From assembly GCA_017539025.1 (NCBI GenBank), contig JAFYHT010000070.1:23819-87818 (forward strand): DNA of 64,000 nt. The letters run 5' to 3'. The notes beneath the pieces were generated by a model. That model ran no database searches. It was not told the DNA's origin and saw nothing but the letters and a program-made list of their open reading frames with translations. Numbering within the stretch: the first letter of the stretch is position 1; the number at the start of each line of letters is the position of its first letter. The translations under genes were made by a program, and so were the position numbers. The stretch comes from Erysipelotrichaceae bacterium. Its GTDB lineage: Bacteria > Bacillota_I > Bacilli_A > Erysipelotrichales > Erysipelotrichaceae. Below, piece by piece: positions 32,528 to 41,565 of the stretch.

Positions 32528-33373
32528 TCAGAAAAGACGTTCTACCAATTCTCTGTCGGCAGAGAATTTTTCAGATACTTTTGAAACGATCGTTTCTTTA
32601 TCGGCGTTAGGATCAAAATCACGATGAAGAGATATCGCAGATCTGATTGAATCTTCTTTTACTGCAGCTATTTCTTCTTCATTTACTTTTTCAATCGCTT
32701 CAGACATGTATTTGCCCTCCTGGTGGTCCCTCTTAATTAATTTTACCCTATTTCTCAGTGTGCTGTTAAGTATCCTGGATGGATCGGTTTGTTTCAGGTC
32801 GTGGATGATGTCTCCTACAGGATCTCCTCTTTTATCGTAGGAACAATTGACATAAATGATATGAGCTCTGTCAACAAACGGATGATAGGAGATATCTCTG
32901 ACATAACGGTCAATATGATAGATCGGGATCCCTTTTTTGAAAAAATCTCTTTCCGTGAAAAAGATCACATAGCTCTCCGGAAGCTTTCTGAATGGATTGT
33001 CATCCTTTTCTTCTTTTTCATTTTTTCTTTTATGATTCATGAAATGATAGTCGATCATGGCGGAATAGTATCTGGCTCTTTCCGGAATGGCGTATCTGTT
33101 GTCTCTCTGTATCTCAATATCGTATCTTCTTCCTTTATCATCGACTGCTTCAATGTCAAATCTTGCATCCCTGCCATATGTGTTCTGTTTGAGCGACTGG
33201 GAAACGGAACTGATCACTTTTAGATCATGAATATTCAAGATCGGTCTGATCAACTTTTCTACAGATTCCGGGTCATCATTGAAAACAAAATTCATTAGAA
33301 AGTTATCCATCAGAGACATCTCCTGAATGATCTTCATATGTTTAATAGTATTAAGATCGTTTATCTCTTTCAT
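32528..33373 (-). CDS. PD-(D/E)XK nuclease transposase-like (Rpn) family protein
   Basis: 281 residues. The PD-(D/E)XK core is clear: NFVFNDDPESVEKLIRPIL, GRDARFDIEAVDDKGRRYDI and the IEIQR catalytic strand, RARYYSAMIDYHF, then SYVIFFTERDFF. The C-terminal tail is a charged helix. This is the widespread 'PD-(D/E)XK nuclease family transposase' group; the members are DNases rather than DDE transposases. It differs in sequence from the other nuclease (28680-29624) but shares its upstream inverted-repeat element. The start ATG 33373 lacks a strong ribosome site (CTTAAGGAC upstream). Confidence 0.88.
   Translation of the reverse strand: MKEINDLNTIKHMKIIQEMSLMDNFLMNFVFNDDPESVEKLIRPILNIHDLKVISSVSQSLKQNTYGRDARFDIEAVDDKGRRYDIEIQRDNRYAIPERARYYSAMIDYHFMNHKRKNEKEEKDDNPFRKLPESYVIFFTERDFFKKGIPIYHIDRYVRDISYHPFVDRAHIIYVNCSYDKRGDPVGDIIHDLKQTDPSRILNSTLRNRVKLIKRDHQEGKYMSEAIEKVNEEEIAAVKEDSIRSAISLHRDFDPNADKETIVSKVSEKFSADRELVERLF
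32547..32571 (+). terminator. Terminator embedded in the convergent Rpn gene
   Basis: AATTCTCTG (32547-32555), loop TCGG, CAGAGAATT (32560-32568), then TTTTT. It lies inside the 3' coding end of the minus-strand nuclease gene and would end the GPH-glycosidase transcript. Confidence 0.75.
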
Positions 33374-33410
33374 CTGCTATGTCCTTAAGGAAAAAAGATC
33401 CCTCTATATC

Positions 33411-33441
33411 GTTATTCGCCAAAAAAACGCGAATACCTAAA
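33411..33441 (-). repeat. Rpn-upstream inverted-repeat element, copy 2
   Basis: ATTCGC (33414-33419) and GCGAAT (33429-33434), 9-base centre, followed by ACCTAAA. On the gene strand it reads TTAGGTATTCGCG, a T-run, GGCGAATAAC. Arm length, spacing and flanking TTAGGT match copy 1 exactly. Confidence 0.75.
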
Positions 33442-33566
33442 ATATTTTGCAGATTTTACAAGAAAAGTGAAAAAAAGAACTGTTTCTGCCTCCTTCGAAG
33501 GGAAAACAGGATCAAAAAAGAATCTATAATGAAATCAGAAGAGATGCATATCTCAAGGAGGGTCCT

Positions 33567-34949
33567 ATGTCTGTTTGTGCTGCATTTATGGTGCCTCATC
33601 CGCCGATGATCGTTCCGAAGATCGGAAAAGGAAGTGAAGCACAGATCCCCGATACCATCAGGGCATATGAACAGGTGGCTGAGCAGATCGCTGAGATAAA
33701 GCCTGATACCATCATTATTTCTTCTCCTCACAGCATCATGTATGCGGATTACTTTCATATTTCTCCAAAGAAGAAGGCGATAGGAAGTTTTTCCCGATTT
33801 GGCGCTTCAGATGTGAAGTTTGAAGAAGAATACGACAGTGATCTGGTAAACAGGATCTGTGAGCTTGCGGATATGAATGGGATTTCTGCCGGAACACTGG
33901 GAGAAAGAGATCCGTCTCTGGACCACGGGACGATGGTCCCTTTGTGGTTCATCAGAAAGAAATATCAGGGTGGAAAGATCGTCAGGATCGGACTATCCGG
34001 ACTTCCTTTAAGTGATCACTACAAGCTGGGCACCCTGATCAAAGAAGCTTGTGAAGAATCAGGAAAAAAGATCGTGTTTATTGCCAGTGGAGACCTGTCT
34101 CATAAGCTGCAGGATTATGGTCCTTATGGTTTTGCGAAAGAGGGTCCGGAATATGATGAGAGGATCATGGATGCGATGGGGAACGCATCCTTTGGCGAGC
34201 TGTTTGATTTTGATGAAACATTTTTGGATAAGGCAGCGGAATGCGGACATCGTTCCTTTGTGATCATGGCCGGAATATTTGATGGTCTGAAAGTAAAAGC
34301 TGAAAGACTGTCTCATGAGGATGTGACCGGAGTCGGTTACGGGATCTGTACATTCTATCCTGAAGGCGAAGATGAAACCCGTCATTTCCTGAAGGGATAT
34401 GAAGAAAAGATATTGGATGAGTTAAAGAAAAAAGAAGAAAACAGTGACGCCTATGTCCGACTTGCCAGAAAGGCAGTGGAACATTACGTCTTATACAGAA
34501 AGAGACTCAAGATCGATGATGTCGATGAAATACTGCTGAAGAGAAAAGCCGGGACTTTCGTTTCGATCCATAAATTTGGAAGGCTCAGAGGATGTATCGG
34601 AACGATACAGGCAGTAGAAGATAGTGTGAAGGAAGAGATCATTTCCAATGCGATCAGTGCCTGCAGCAGGGATCCGCGTTTCGATCCGATCACGCCGGAT
34701 GAACTGAAGTATCTGGATATCAGTGTTGATGTTCTGGGTGAGATCGAAGATATCGATTCAAAAGATCAGCTGGATGTAAAACGCTATGGCGTCATCGTCA
34801 GCTGCGGAAGCAGGAGGGGTCTTTTACTTCCTGATCTGGAGGGTGTAGATACGGTAGACCAGCAGATCGATATTGCCAGGGAAAAGGGAAATATCGGAAA
34901 GAATGAAAAATACAAGCTGCAGCGTTTTGAAGTTGTGAGGCATTACTGA
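33567..34949 (+). CDS. AmmeMemoRadiSam system fusion protein (MEMO + AMMECR1)
   Basis: 460 residues. Residues 1-265 are a MEMO-type class III extradiol dioxygenase-like domain (AFMVPHPPMIVPKIGKG, DHGTMVPLWFI, FIASGDLSHKL). Residues 275-460 are AMMECR1 (GTFVSIHKFGRLRGCIGTI, SRDPRFDPI). Together with the radical SAM protein one base downstream this is the complete AmmeMemoRadiSam set, a conserved but functionally unresolved system probably modifying an RNA or protein. AAGGAGGG precedes ATG; TATAAT lies at 33525-33530. Confidence 0.93.
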   Translation: MSVCAAFMVPHPPMIVPKIGKGSEAQIPDTIRAYEQVAEQIAEIKPDTIIISSPHSIMYADYFHISPKKKAIGSFSRFGASDVKFEEEYDSDLVNRICELADMNGISAGTLGERDPSLDHGTMVPLWFIRKKYQGGKIVRIGLSGLPLSDHYKLGTLIKEACEESGKKIVFIASGDLSHKLQDYGPYGFAKEGPEYDERIMDAMGNASFGELFDFDETFLDKAAECGHRSFVIMAGIFDGLKVKAERLSHEDVTGVGYGICTFYPEGEDETRHFLKGYEEKILDELKKKEENSDAYVRLARKAVEHYVLYRKRLKIDDVDEILLKRKAGTFVSIHKFGRLRGCIGTIQAVEDSVKEEIISNAISACSRDPRFDPITPDELKYLDISVDVLGEIEDIDSKDQLDVKRYGVIVSCGSRRGLLLPDLEGVDTVDQQIDIAREKGNIGKNEKYKLQRFEVVRHY

Positions 34950-34950
34950 T

Positions 34951-35808
34951 ATGAAGTGTGATGTCTGTTTCCGACATTGCGATCTGAAGGAAGGACAGGT
35001 CGGTTTCTGCGGCGGCAGGATATGTAGGAGCGATACGATCGAAGCTTTTAACTATGGAAGGATCACCGGTCTGGCTCTTGACCCGATCGAAAAAAAGCCA
35101 TTAAAACACTTCTGTCCCGGAAGCATCATCCTGTCTGTCGGAAGCTTTGGCTGCAACATCAGATGTCCGTTCTGTCAGAACTATGATATCTCCTGGTCAA
35201 GACAGGCTTTTGAATTTGCGGATAAGGCAGAGATATTTACTCCGGAAGAACTGCTGATGATCGCAAAGAGATATGAGAAGGAAGGAAACATTGGGATCGC
35301 TTTTACATACAATGAACCTTTGATCGGCTATGAATTTCTCAGGGATTGCGCAAAGCTCTTTCATGAAAATGGGATGAAGTGCGTACTGGTATCAAATGGA
35401 ACGGCAGAGCTTTCTGTCTTAGAAAAGATCATTCCTTATATCGATGCGATGAATATCGATCTCAAGGGATTTACCGATCGCTACTATGAAAAGGTGCTGG
35501 GTGGAAATCGGAAGATGGTCATGGATTTCATCAGTGAGGCTGTCAAACACTGTCACGTAGAACTGACGACTCTGATCGTTCCGGGTGAGAATGATTCGGA
35601 TGAAGAGATGAGAGAACTTTCGAAATGGGTATCTGAACTCAAGGATGAAAACGGAAATGTCATCGGCAAGGATATCGTCCTTCACGTCTCACGCTTCTTC
35701 CCGCGTTTTCATATGAATGATGTCCTGCCAACTGATGTGAGGAAAGTCTATCATCTGGCTGAGATCGCCAGAGAAAACCTGAATCATGTCTATACGGGAA
35801 ACTGTTGA
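34951..35808 (+). CDS. AmmeMemoRadiSam system radical SAM enzyme
   Basis: 285 residues. The 4Fe-4S motif is CNIRCPFC (Cys68, Cys72, Cys75) and an N-terminal set of cysteines (Cys3, Cys6, Cys10, Cys20) probably binds a metal. It resembles pyruvate formate-lyase activating enzymes (FTYNEPLIGYEF, MNIDLKGF) but belongs to the AmmeMemo group. It starts one base after the fusion partner stop, so expression is coupled. Confidence 0.93.
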   Translation: MKCDVCFRHCDLKEGQVGFCGGRICRSDTIEAFNYGRITGLALDPIEKKPLKHFCPGSIILSVGSFGCNIRCPFCQNYDISWSRQAFEFADKAEIFTPEELLMIAKRYEKEGNIGIAFTYNEPLIGYEFLRDCAKLFHENGMKCVLVSNGTAELSVLEKIIPYIDAMNIDLKGFTDRYYEKVLGGNRKMVMDFISEAVKHCHVELTTLIVPGENDSDEEMRELSKWVSELKDENGNVIGKDIVLHVSRFFPRFHMNDVLPTDVRKVYHLAEIARENLNHVYTGNC

Positions 35809-35830
35809 GAGATAAAACATTGAGAACTGG

Positions 35831-35836
35831 TATAAT
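35831..35836 (+). promoter_or_regulatory. -10 box implying a leaderless MscS mRNA
   Basis: TATAAT is followed after six bases by the ATG of the MscS gene, so the transcript would begin at or next to the start codon. Confidence 0.6.
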
Positions 35837-35842
35837 GAATCT

Positions 35843-36700
35843 ATGGAAAATTGGCTGAAGGAATTCCTGGATAAGGCAAAAACAGATCTGGCATCACTGA
35901 TGTCAACGATCGTCGTGATCGTGATCATTTTTATTCTTGCGAAGCTTCTGATGAATCTGGTTTCTTCTTTTACCGCTAAGACGATGAAAAAGGCGGAGAA
36001 GATCTCCGATCATGTAAAGGCACAGGAATTGAGGACTTCGATGACGGTCTTTCATTCGGCTGCCCGCTATGTGGTCTATCTGATCGCCATCGTGTTATGC
36101 CTGGCTCAGGTAGGCATGTCTGACGAGATCTCTTCTGCAGTCGTCGCTGCCGGAGTCGGAGGTCTGATCATTTCCTTTGGCGCGCAATCGATCATCAAGG
36201 ATATGTTGGCGGGCTTATTCATATTGTTTGAAAGACAGTTCTATGTCGGCGATTATGTCAAGATCGGCGAATATGAGGGGACTGTCACATCGATCGCCAT
36301 GAGAGTCACTTATCTTTCTTCCAGAGGGAAGAGGATCATCATTCCAAACGGTTCGATCTCCGATGTCGTCAACTATTCCCGCAACAACATCATCACTTTC
36401 CTTTCCGTTCCGACTTCCTACAGCGCGGATACCAGAAAGGTGATGGAGATCTTGCAGAAGATCTGTCATGAATTCTATGAAGCAAACAAGGAGATCCTGG
36501 TGTGTGAACCTCAGGTGATGGGGATCGGGGCATTTGCTGACAGCAGTGTGAACCTTTCGATCAGGATAGAGACTCTGCCGATGCAGCACTGGAAAGCCGA
36601 AAGAGAACTGAAGCTGATGATCAAGGAAGGTTTTGACAAAGAAAAGATCGAGATCCCGTTCACCCAGATCGTCGTACATCAGGGAGATAAAGATGAGTGA
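35843..36700 (+). CDS. MscS-family mechanosensitive channel
   Basis: 285 residues: three membrane helices (about 20-40, 70-90, 95-120), the pore helix with VVAAGVGGLIISFGAQSIIK, then the beta domain (VGDYVKIGEYEGTVTSI, RIIIPNGSI) and the alpha/beta vestibule. Full length for MscS/YkuT-type small channels that open under hypo-osmotic shock. No ribosome site is visible because TATAAT lies six bases before ATG. The MazG gene overlaps its 3' end by eight bases. Confidence 0.93.
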   Translation: MENWLKEFLDKAKTDLASLMSTIVVIVIIFILAKLLMNLVSSFTAKTMKKAEKISDHVKAQELRTSMTVFHSAARYVVYLIAIVLCLAQVGMSDEISSAVVAAGVGGLIISFGAQSIIKDMLAGLFILFERQFYVGDYVKIGEYEGTVTSIAMRVTYLSSRGKRIIIPNGSISDVVNYSRNNIITFLSVPTSYSADTRKVMEILQKICHEFYEANKEILVCEPQVMGIGAFADSSVNLSIRIETLPMQHWKAERELKLMIKEGFDKEKIEIPFTQIVVHQGDKDE

Positions 36701-37019
36701 TCTTGAAAAGCTGAAGAAAAAGATCCATGACTTCAATGAGGAAAGAGACTGGGATCAGTTTCATTCTCCGGAGAATCTCGCCAAGTCGGTAGCGATCGAA
36801 GCGGGAGAACTGTTGGAATGTTTCCAATGGAGTGATGACTTCGACAAGGAAGCGGTCTGCGAGGAGATGGCAGATGTCTATACCTATCTCCTGGATCTGT
36901 GCGAAAAACTGGATGTCGATCTGATCGAGATCACGGATAGAAAAATGGACAAGAACGCGTTGAAATATCCGGTGGAAAAAGCCAGAGGAAGCAACGTCAA
37001 ATACGATAAACTGAAATAA
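36693..37019 (+). CDS. MazG-like nucleotide pyrophosphohydrolase
   Basis: 108 residues from ATG 36693 (GGGAGATAAAG upstream, within the end of the MscS gene). All-alpha NTP-PPase of the RS21-C6/dCTPase type: DWDQFHSPENLAKSVAIEAG, ELLECFQW and the EEMADVYTYLLDLCE metal-binding helix. It hydrolyses dCTP-like or modified nucleotides and so cleans the nucleotide pool. It shares a transcript with MscS. Confidence 0.92.
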   Translation: MSDLEKLKKKIHDFNEERDWDQFHSPENLAKSVAIEAGELLECFQWSDDFDKEAVCEEMADVYTYLLDLCEKLDVDLIEITDRKMDKNALKYPVEKARGSNVKYDKLK

Positions 37020-37022
37020 GTC

Positions 37023-37045
37023 TCGTCATTTCGATGAGGCTTTTT
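37023..37045 (+). terminator. Terminator after MazG
   Basis: CTCGTC and GATGAG around ATTTC, followed by GCTTTTT, with one G-T pair. Confidence 0.75.
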
Positions 37046-37058
37046 ACTCTGCAAGCGG

Positions 37059-37084
37059 ACATATCTAAGAAGATATGTTTTTTA
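37059..37084 (+). terminator. Second terminator
   Basis: ACATATCT (37059-37066), loop AAGA, AGATATGT (37071-37078), TTTTTT. It is a back-up to the hairpin just upstream. Confidence 0.8.
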
Positions 37085-37116
37085 TATGATGATGGTGAAC
37101 TACGGAGGTAAAATTT

Positions 37117-37902
37117 ATGATTCCAATCAATTCATTGTTTGAAGACTGTTTTCATCATGACAGAAAGCAGGTAAACGCAGAATACGAAGAAGTGAAAAAG
37201 AAGATCGCAAGACTGGATCCGGACAGTTTCGAGAAACGGTTTCTGAGTCCCTGTTTCATCACAAAAGAAGAGATCAGAAAACGGATCGCCTTTGAAGAAG
37301 AAACTTATTTCCGTTTCTACCAGCTGCCTTCCAGACTTGACGAGAAACCTTTATTGAGGATATTGCACAGATACATCGAGATCGACTTTTCGATCATCAG
37401 TTTCCCGAAACTCTTCTCTTCTTCCCATACGGATGTCTTCTCCGAGATCCTGATCGATCAGGATGATGAAGTGGAGATCTTGAAAAAGGCATATGAAGAT
37501 GTGAAATTCTCTTTCAAGGTCGAATTCGTCTATGGAGATGAAGAGGAAGGCATCATCAGATATCTGATCGGTGTCTATGCCGATATGGATATCGCAGATC
37601 TTCCGTGTCTTTTTGAAGGAAGATACCGGCTGCTGGATATCGGAAGCGAGGATCTTGCCCGAAGCATCTCCTATTGTCATATCAACGAGGGAGTGCTTTT
37701 GAGAAAAGCGGGAAACAGGATCTTGTGCAGTGTTGATCATGTCGCGATCAACGGATACATCTCATCAAAAGAAAGCAGGAAACTGCTTGAATATTTAGAT
37801 GATGATCACCTCTTACTGGCGTGTATTACGGATAAGAACGAAAGCTGTCCCTATTCTTTATATATCGATGTGAGGGTATATGAAAATCCATTAAAGTGGT
37901 AA
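37117..37902 (+). CDS. Hypothetical protein
   Basis: 261 residues, soluble, no known family recognised. It is helical and charged at the N-terminus (NAEYEEVKKKIARLDPDSFE), then alternates strands and helices. Several stretches look like a papain-type or phosphoribosyl-like mixed fold, but no catalytic motif stands out. ACGGAGG precedes ATG 37117. It lies between two strong terminators and is a single-gene unit. Confidence 0.7.
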   Translation: MIPINSLFEDCFHHDRKQVNAEYEEVKKKIARLDPDSFEKRFLSPCFITKEEIRKRIAFEEETYFRFYQLPSRLDEKPLLRILHRYIEIDFSIISFPKLFSSSHTDVFSEILIDQDDEVEILKKAYEDVKFSFKVEFVYGDEEEGIIRYLIGVYADMDIADLPCLFEGRYRLLDIGSEDLARSISYCHINEGVLLRKAGNRILCSVDHVAINGYISSKESRKLLEYLDDDHLLLACITDKNESCPYSLYIDVRVYENPLKW

Positions 37903-37923
37903 AAGAACGCTTAGTATCAAATG

Positions 37924-37945
37924 AAAAGGACTTGCGTCCTTTTTT
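37924..37945. terminator. Bidirectional terminator
   Basis: AAAAGGAC (37924-37931), loop TTGC, GTCCTTTT (37936-37943). It sits between convergent genes. Confidence 0.88.
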
Positions 37946-37948
37946 GTT

Positions 37949-38866
37949 TTAGATTCTTTCCAGATGGAAACCCAGAGCTCCCAAGAGATTGGCATCATTG
38001 CCGAACTCACATGTCACGATCTCCGGTACACCAAACGGGATGAATGGCATATCGAAATGCGGTATGAGATTTTCTCTGACGGCATCAGTGACTTCCTTGC
38101 GGGCGGAGATACCGCCGCCGATCGCGACTCTTTGCAGGTCAAGGATCGACTGCAGGCAGAAGATGCCGCTGGCGACGAGCTTGCCGAAATGATCCAGTGC
38201 TGCGACCGCATCCGGGTCGCCGTTGTCGTAAGCTTCAAAGAAAGTGACACCGTTATACTTGGAAGGATCTTCTCCTTTCCTTACTGCGTAATCGCGCATC
38301 AGTCCCAGCGACGAACACGTTGATGACCATGTGTATCCAAAGGCAGAGAGATCTTTGAATGAACCCTTGGTGAATCCTTCAAAGTCAGAGACGATATAGG
38401 AGAATTCTCCGGCTGCAGCCTGTGTGCCCATCAGGACTTTGTGGTCCAGGACGATACCGCCTCCGATGCCGGTGCCGATGATCATGACTGCACCGTTACT
38501 GACATCTTTTAAAGCTCCTTTTTCTGCTTCGGCTTTGGCAGCACATTTGCCGTCATTGCCAAGGGTTACCGGAACACCATACTTTTCTTCCAGGATCTGT
38601 GCGAATGGCGTGTCCTGGAAGAACGCGAATGCTCCGCCGCTGTGAGCGATACCTGTCTTGGTATCGATCCTTCCCGGAAGGGATACGGCAATGCCTTCAA
38701 ACTGCCCTTTGTATTTTTCGATATTCTCATTAACGGATTTCAGAAACGAGTCCAGATCGCTTGTGATCGAAGGATACTTTCCCTGTTCAAGGATCTCATA
38801 GTTTTCGTTCATCAGGGCATACTTGACGAAAGTTCCGCCCATGTCCATCACATAGTATTGTTTCAT
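37949..38866 (-). CDS. ROK-family sugar kinase
   Basis: 305 residues. The ATP-binding start is DMGGTFVKYALM, the sugar site VTLGNDGKCAAKAEA holds the catalytic Asp, and GAVMIIGTGIGGGIVLD is the second phosphate loop. The usual ROK zinc motif (CxCGxxGCxE) is absent, so it belongs to the zinc-free group such as BglK-like kinases. It phosphorylates a hexose or amino sugar released in the cytoplasm. AAGGAGAC precedes ATG 38866. Downstream-oriented hydrolase and MFS genes lie on the same strand upstream. Confidence 0.9.
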   Translation of the reverse strand: MKQYYVMDMGGTFVKYALMNENYEILEQGKYPSITSDLDSFLKSVNENIEKYKGQFEGIAVSLPGRIDTKTGIAHSGGAFAFFQDTPFAQILEEKYGVPVTLGNDGKCAAKAEAEKGALKDVSNGAVMIIGTGIGGGIVLDHKVLMGTQAAAGEFSYIVSDFEGFTKGSFKDLSAFGYTWSSTCSSLGLMRDYAVRKGEDPSKYNGVTFFEAYDNGDPDAVAALDHFGKLVASGIFCLQSILDLQRVAIGGGISARKEVTDAVRENLIPHFDMPFIPFGVPEIVTCEFGNDANLLGALGFHLERI

Positions 38867-38933
38867 TATTGTCTCCTTTTTTTACGTCTTTATTATAACT
38901 AATAGGTTCCTGTTTCTTATATGTGAATGTGTG

Positions 38934-39842
38934 TCAGCTGTTGCAGGATCTTAAGAAAGCATCGACGAGTTCTTCGTAGCGCACAGGATCGGAAACGATC
39001 GACATGGCATGGTCTGCTCCTTGAAAGAGATTGAGTTTCGAGAGCGGATTCAGACATCGATCATACATGACTTTTGAGTGATCGCAGAGTATCAGCGTAT
39101 CATCTGTTCCGTGCATGAAACAGATCGGAACATCGCTTTGTGATACCGCCTTGATCGGGCTGGTCTGCGTGATGTGGTAATCGTATTGGATACTTGCCAG
39201 GATCTTCATGAAAGGGATGACCAGGACCGGCGGGATATGAAGGTTCTTCACGATGTATTCATTGAACAGACGCGTTGAATCGCTGAACGGACAATCGGCA
39301 ATGATCAGATCAGGTTTTTCATATTGCGTGACCAGCAAGGCGGTAGCTGCACCCATGGATTCCCCATGCAAGGCAAGGAAACAGTCTTTGAATGTTTCTC
39401 TGGTGAATCGGATGATCCTTGCCAGATCTCTGGATTCCTTTTCTCCCAGTGTGCAGTAATCGCCATCCGATCTTCCGAAGTATCTCTCGTCATAGATCAC
39501 GACATTGTATCCTCTCTGATAAAAGAGGTAGGCATACTTGAGAGCCGAATATCTGTTGGCTGTATGACCATGACAGATGATGGCTGCTTTGTTTTCTGTT
39601 GCGCCGGGATTTGTGATGATCTCACCGCGTATGATCGCATCATCGCATTTGAGTTCAAAGTCTTTTCTGTTCCATTGATTCTCATATGCATCAACAGCTT
39701 TTCCAAAGCCGTTGTCGATCTCCTGCTGGCGCATCAGTTCATAGCTGTGCCTTACCGGTTTTACGATCAGCATCAGACACTTTTCTGCGATGTAGTATTC
39801 GACACCGAAAAGGATGATGAAGACTATGATCAGAAAGATCAT
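38934..39842 (-). CDS. Membrane-anchored alpha/beta hydrolase
   Basis: 302 residues. An N-terminal membrane helix (MIFLIIVFIILFGVEYYIA) is followed by an alpha/beta hydrolase: CHGHTANRYS oxyanion region, YDERYFGRSDGD, nucleophile Ser in LHGESMGAATAL, acid in MHGTDDTLI, His in GADHAMS. It resembles the YqkD/BAAT-like esterases of Bacillota. It overlaps the MFS gene by four bases, so they form one operon. Confidence 0.88.
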   Translation of the reverse strand: MIFLIIVFIILFGVEYYIAEKCLMLIVKPVRHSYELMRQQEIDNGFGKAVDAYENQWNRKDFELKCDDAIIRGEIITNPGATENKAAIICHGHTANRYSALKYAYLFYQRGYNVVIYDERYFGRSDGDYCTLGEKESRDLARIIRFTRETFKDCFLALHGESMGAATALLVTQYEKPDLIIADCPFSDSTRLFNEYIVKNLHIPPVLVIPFMKILASIQYDYHITQTSPIKAVSQSDVPICFMHGTDDTLILCDHSKVMYDRCLNPLSKLNLFQGADHAMSIVSDPVRYEELVDAFLRSCNS

Positions 39843-41167
39843 CGATCGCTTCTCCTCTTGTTTCTATGTCCTGCCGCAAAAAAGAGCGGGATGAATGTTG
39901 CCAGGATCAGAAGGGTTGATACCAGGAACAGCACATGGGTCGGAAGATATGCGACCAGGCCGTTGGCATCGAGGATCTCACCGTTGTTTTTGATGATCGG
40001 GTTGGCGATGAACGGAGATACGATCCATGGGATCAGAACGAAGAAGATGATCCTGAAGCCTTCAAACTGTCCCTTGGCTTCTTCCGGGAAGAGTTGTTTC
40101 ATCCAGACGGATGTCACCTGCATGAACATGATGTATCCGCAGCCAAAGAAGAACAGTCCGATCAATAATGGCCAGTTAAGGATCGTTGTCGGATCGATGT
40201 ATTCCGGACGTCCGAACAGCCCCAGCATCAGCAATCCGATCGTGGTCAGGATAACTGAGATCGATGTGGCAAGGACGAACTTGTCTTTGTTCAGAAGTCT
40301 GCTTGCCGGAATGACGGACAACATGCCCAGGATCAGTGCGATGCCCTGAATGATACCGATGTCATCAGCCTTGAATCCCAGGTAATAGATCATGTAGTTG
40401 CCGACATGCGGATAGTAGACGTTGAAAGCAATGAAATAGACCGTGAGAAGAAGGAAGACCCAGATGAGTTCTTTCCTCTTCAGAAGTTCATTGAAATCAA
40501 AGGCACCCATGAGCTGCGAGAAGAAGGATCCTTCCTTGTTTGGAGAAAGATCATCGCTGTCCTTGACCAGGAATAATGACAGGATGCCAAAGAGGATCGC
40601 AAGCGAGCCAAAGACGATGAACAGACGCATGTAGTTGTCATCAGCTCCGATCAGAAGACCTCCCAAGATCGTTCCGATGATGGTGCCGATGATCGGCTGC
40701 GTTGCCAGGGCTGCACCGATACTTCCCCTGTTATCATCGTTCATCATGTCGTTGAGCCAGGCATTGAAGCTGGCATCATTGCCCATGGAACCAAAAAACG
40801 ACATCAGCGCATCAGCCAATACGACAGCTGTGCCTGCAAGAACGATGGCAGAGGATCCTTTCCCTTTGGCAATGAACTCCGTCGTTCCAAACAGGATCGT
40901 AAAGATACCCCAGAGGATGTAGCCGATGGCTAAAAACGGTTTTCTTTTTCCTTTTCTGTCGGATAGCGTTCCGAAAAGGAAGGTCGATATGGTCGTTGCG
41001 ATCGCTGAGATAGCGACCATCCATGAGATGATCGTCGGATCTTTGGCGATCTTGGCGTAAACGAAAGTATTGAACCACTGGTTCTCAATGTTCCAGCACA
41101 GCTGGCCAATGATGCCTAAGCCCCAGACCAGTATCCAGAAACGGATCTTAGATGATTTGTTTTTCAT
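39839..41167 (-). CDS. MFS/SLC45-like sugar transporter
   Basis: 442 residues, twelve membrane helices. Marks are NTFVYAKIAKDPTIISWMVAI, FGTLSDRKGKRKPFLAIGYI (the MFS loop 2-3 motif) and NDASFNAWLNDMMNDDNRGS. It resembles MFS transporters found with alpha-glucosidase genes in Bacillota. The substrate is probably a disaccharide. It heads an operon with the membrane hydrolase; the ROK kinase further downstream may act on the same sugar. Its 5' side faces the 650-base non-coding stretch. Confidence 0.85.
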   Translation of the reverse strand: MKNKSSKIRFWILVWGLGIIGQLCWNIENQWFNTFVYAKIAKDPTIISWMVAISAIATTISTFLFGTLSDRKGKRKPFLAIGYILWGIFTILFGTTEFIAKGKGSSAIVLAGTAVVLADALMSFFGSMGNDASFNAWLNDMMNDDNRGSIGAALATQPIIGTIIGTILGGLLIGADDNYMRLFIVFGSLAILFGILSLFLVKDSDDLSPNKEGSFFSQLMGAFDFNELLKRKELIWVFLLLTVYFIAFNVYYPHVGNYMIYYLGFKADDIGIIQGIALILGMLSVIPASRLLNKDKFVLATSISVILTTIGLLMLGLFGRPEYIDPTTILNWPLLIGLFFFGCGYIMFMQVTSVWMKQLFPEEAKGQFEGFRIIFFVLIPWIVSPFIANPIIKNNGEILDANGLVAYLPTHVLFLVSTLLILATFIPLFFAAGHRNKRRSDR

Positions 41168-41340
41168 ATATTTTCCCTCTGATTTTCATTGTAATAGGCA
41201 TATGATAGCCTGTCAAAACAAGCGATACCAAATCAGTATTTCTGATAGAGATCATCGGCAAGTTTCATCTATGATCTCATAAATTAGCCTGTTTTCTGAT
41301 GTATTGAAGATCAATGGGTTGATCATACTTATAAAGTTTT

Positions 41341-41565
41341 TGACTTGTGAAAACGCCAAAAGGCATTAACGGTATGGATAATGCCTGAGTTTTCGATGAG
41401 TCGGATGCTGATAGAAGCATTTCCATACCGGATCCGTTGTCTGTATCAGAAATCGGTTGTCAGTTCCCGCAAAGGGAAAGCAGAAAATGATCCAATTACA
41501 CAGAACCGGTTTGTAAGACAAACACGGCTACGGACACCCCGCTTCATAAGTACCGGCCCGTTTTT
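41341..41565 (+). ncRNA. Candidate structured RNA in a 650-base gene-free stretch
   Basis: Between 41168 and 41813 no plausible gene is seen. The central part is highly structured. GGTATGGA (41371-41378) pairs with TCCATACC (41422-41429), and AATGC inside pairs with GCATT. AAC before and GTT after extend the stem. TTCCC (41464-41468) pairs with GGGAA (41474-41478), and TTTGT-AAG-ACAAA forms another hairpin near 41511. CCGGT and ACCGG could close a 3' domain. GC content is higher than the AT-rich flanks. No tmRNA, RNase P, SRP or 6S signature was recognised. Strand and ends are not certain. Confidence 0.4.

Noticed and set aside
39324..40349. 341-codon open frame on the plus strand
   Set aside because: It lies antisense to the hydrolase and MFS genes, whose protein motifs are unmistakable; its translation shows no domain.
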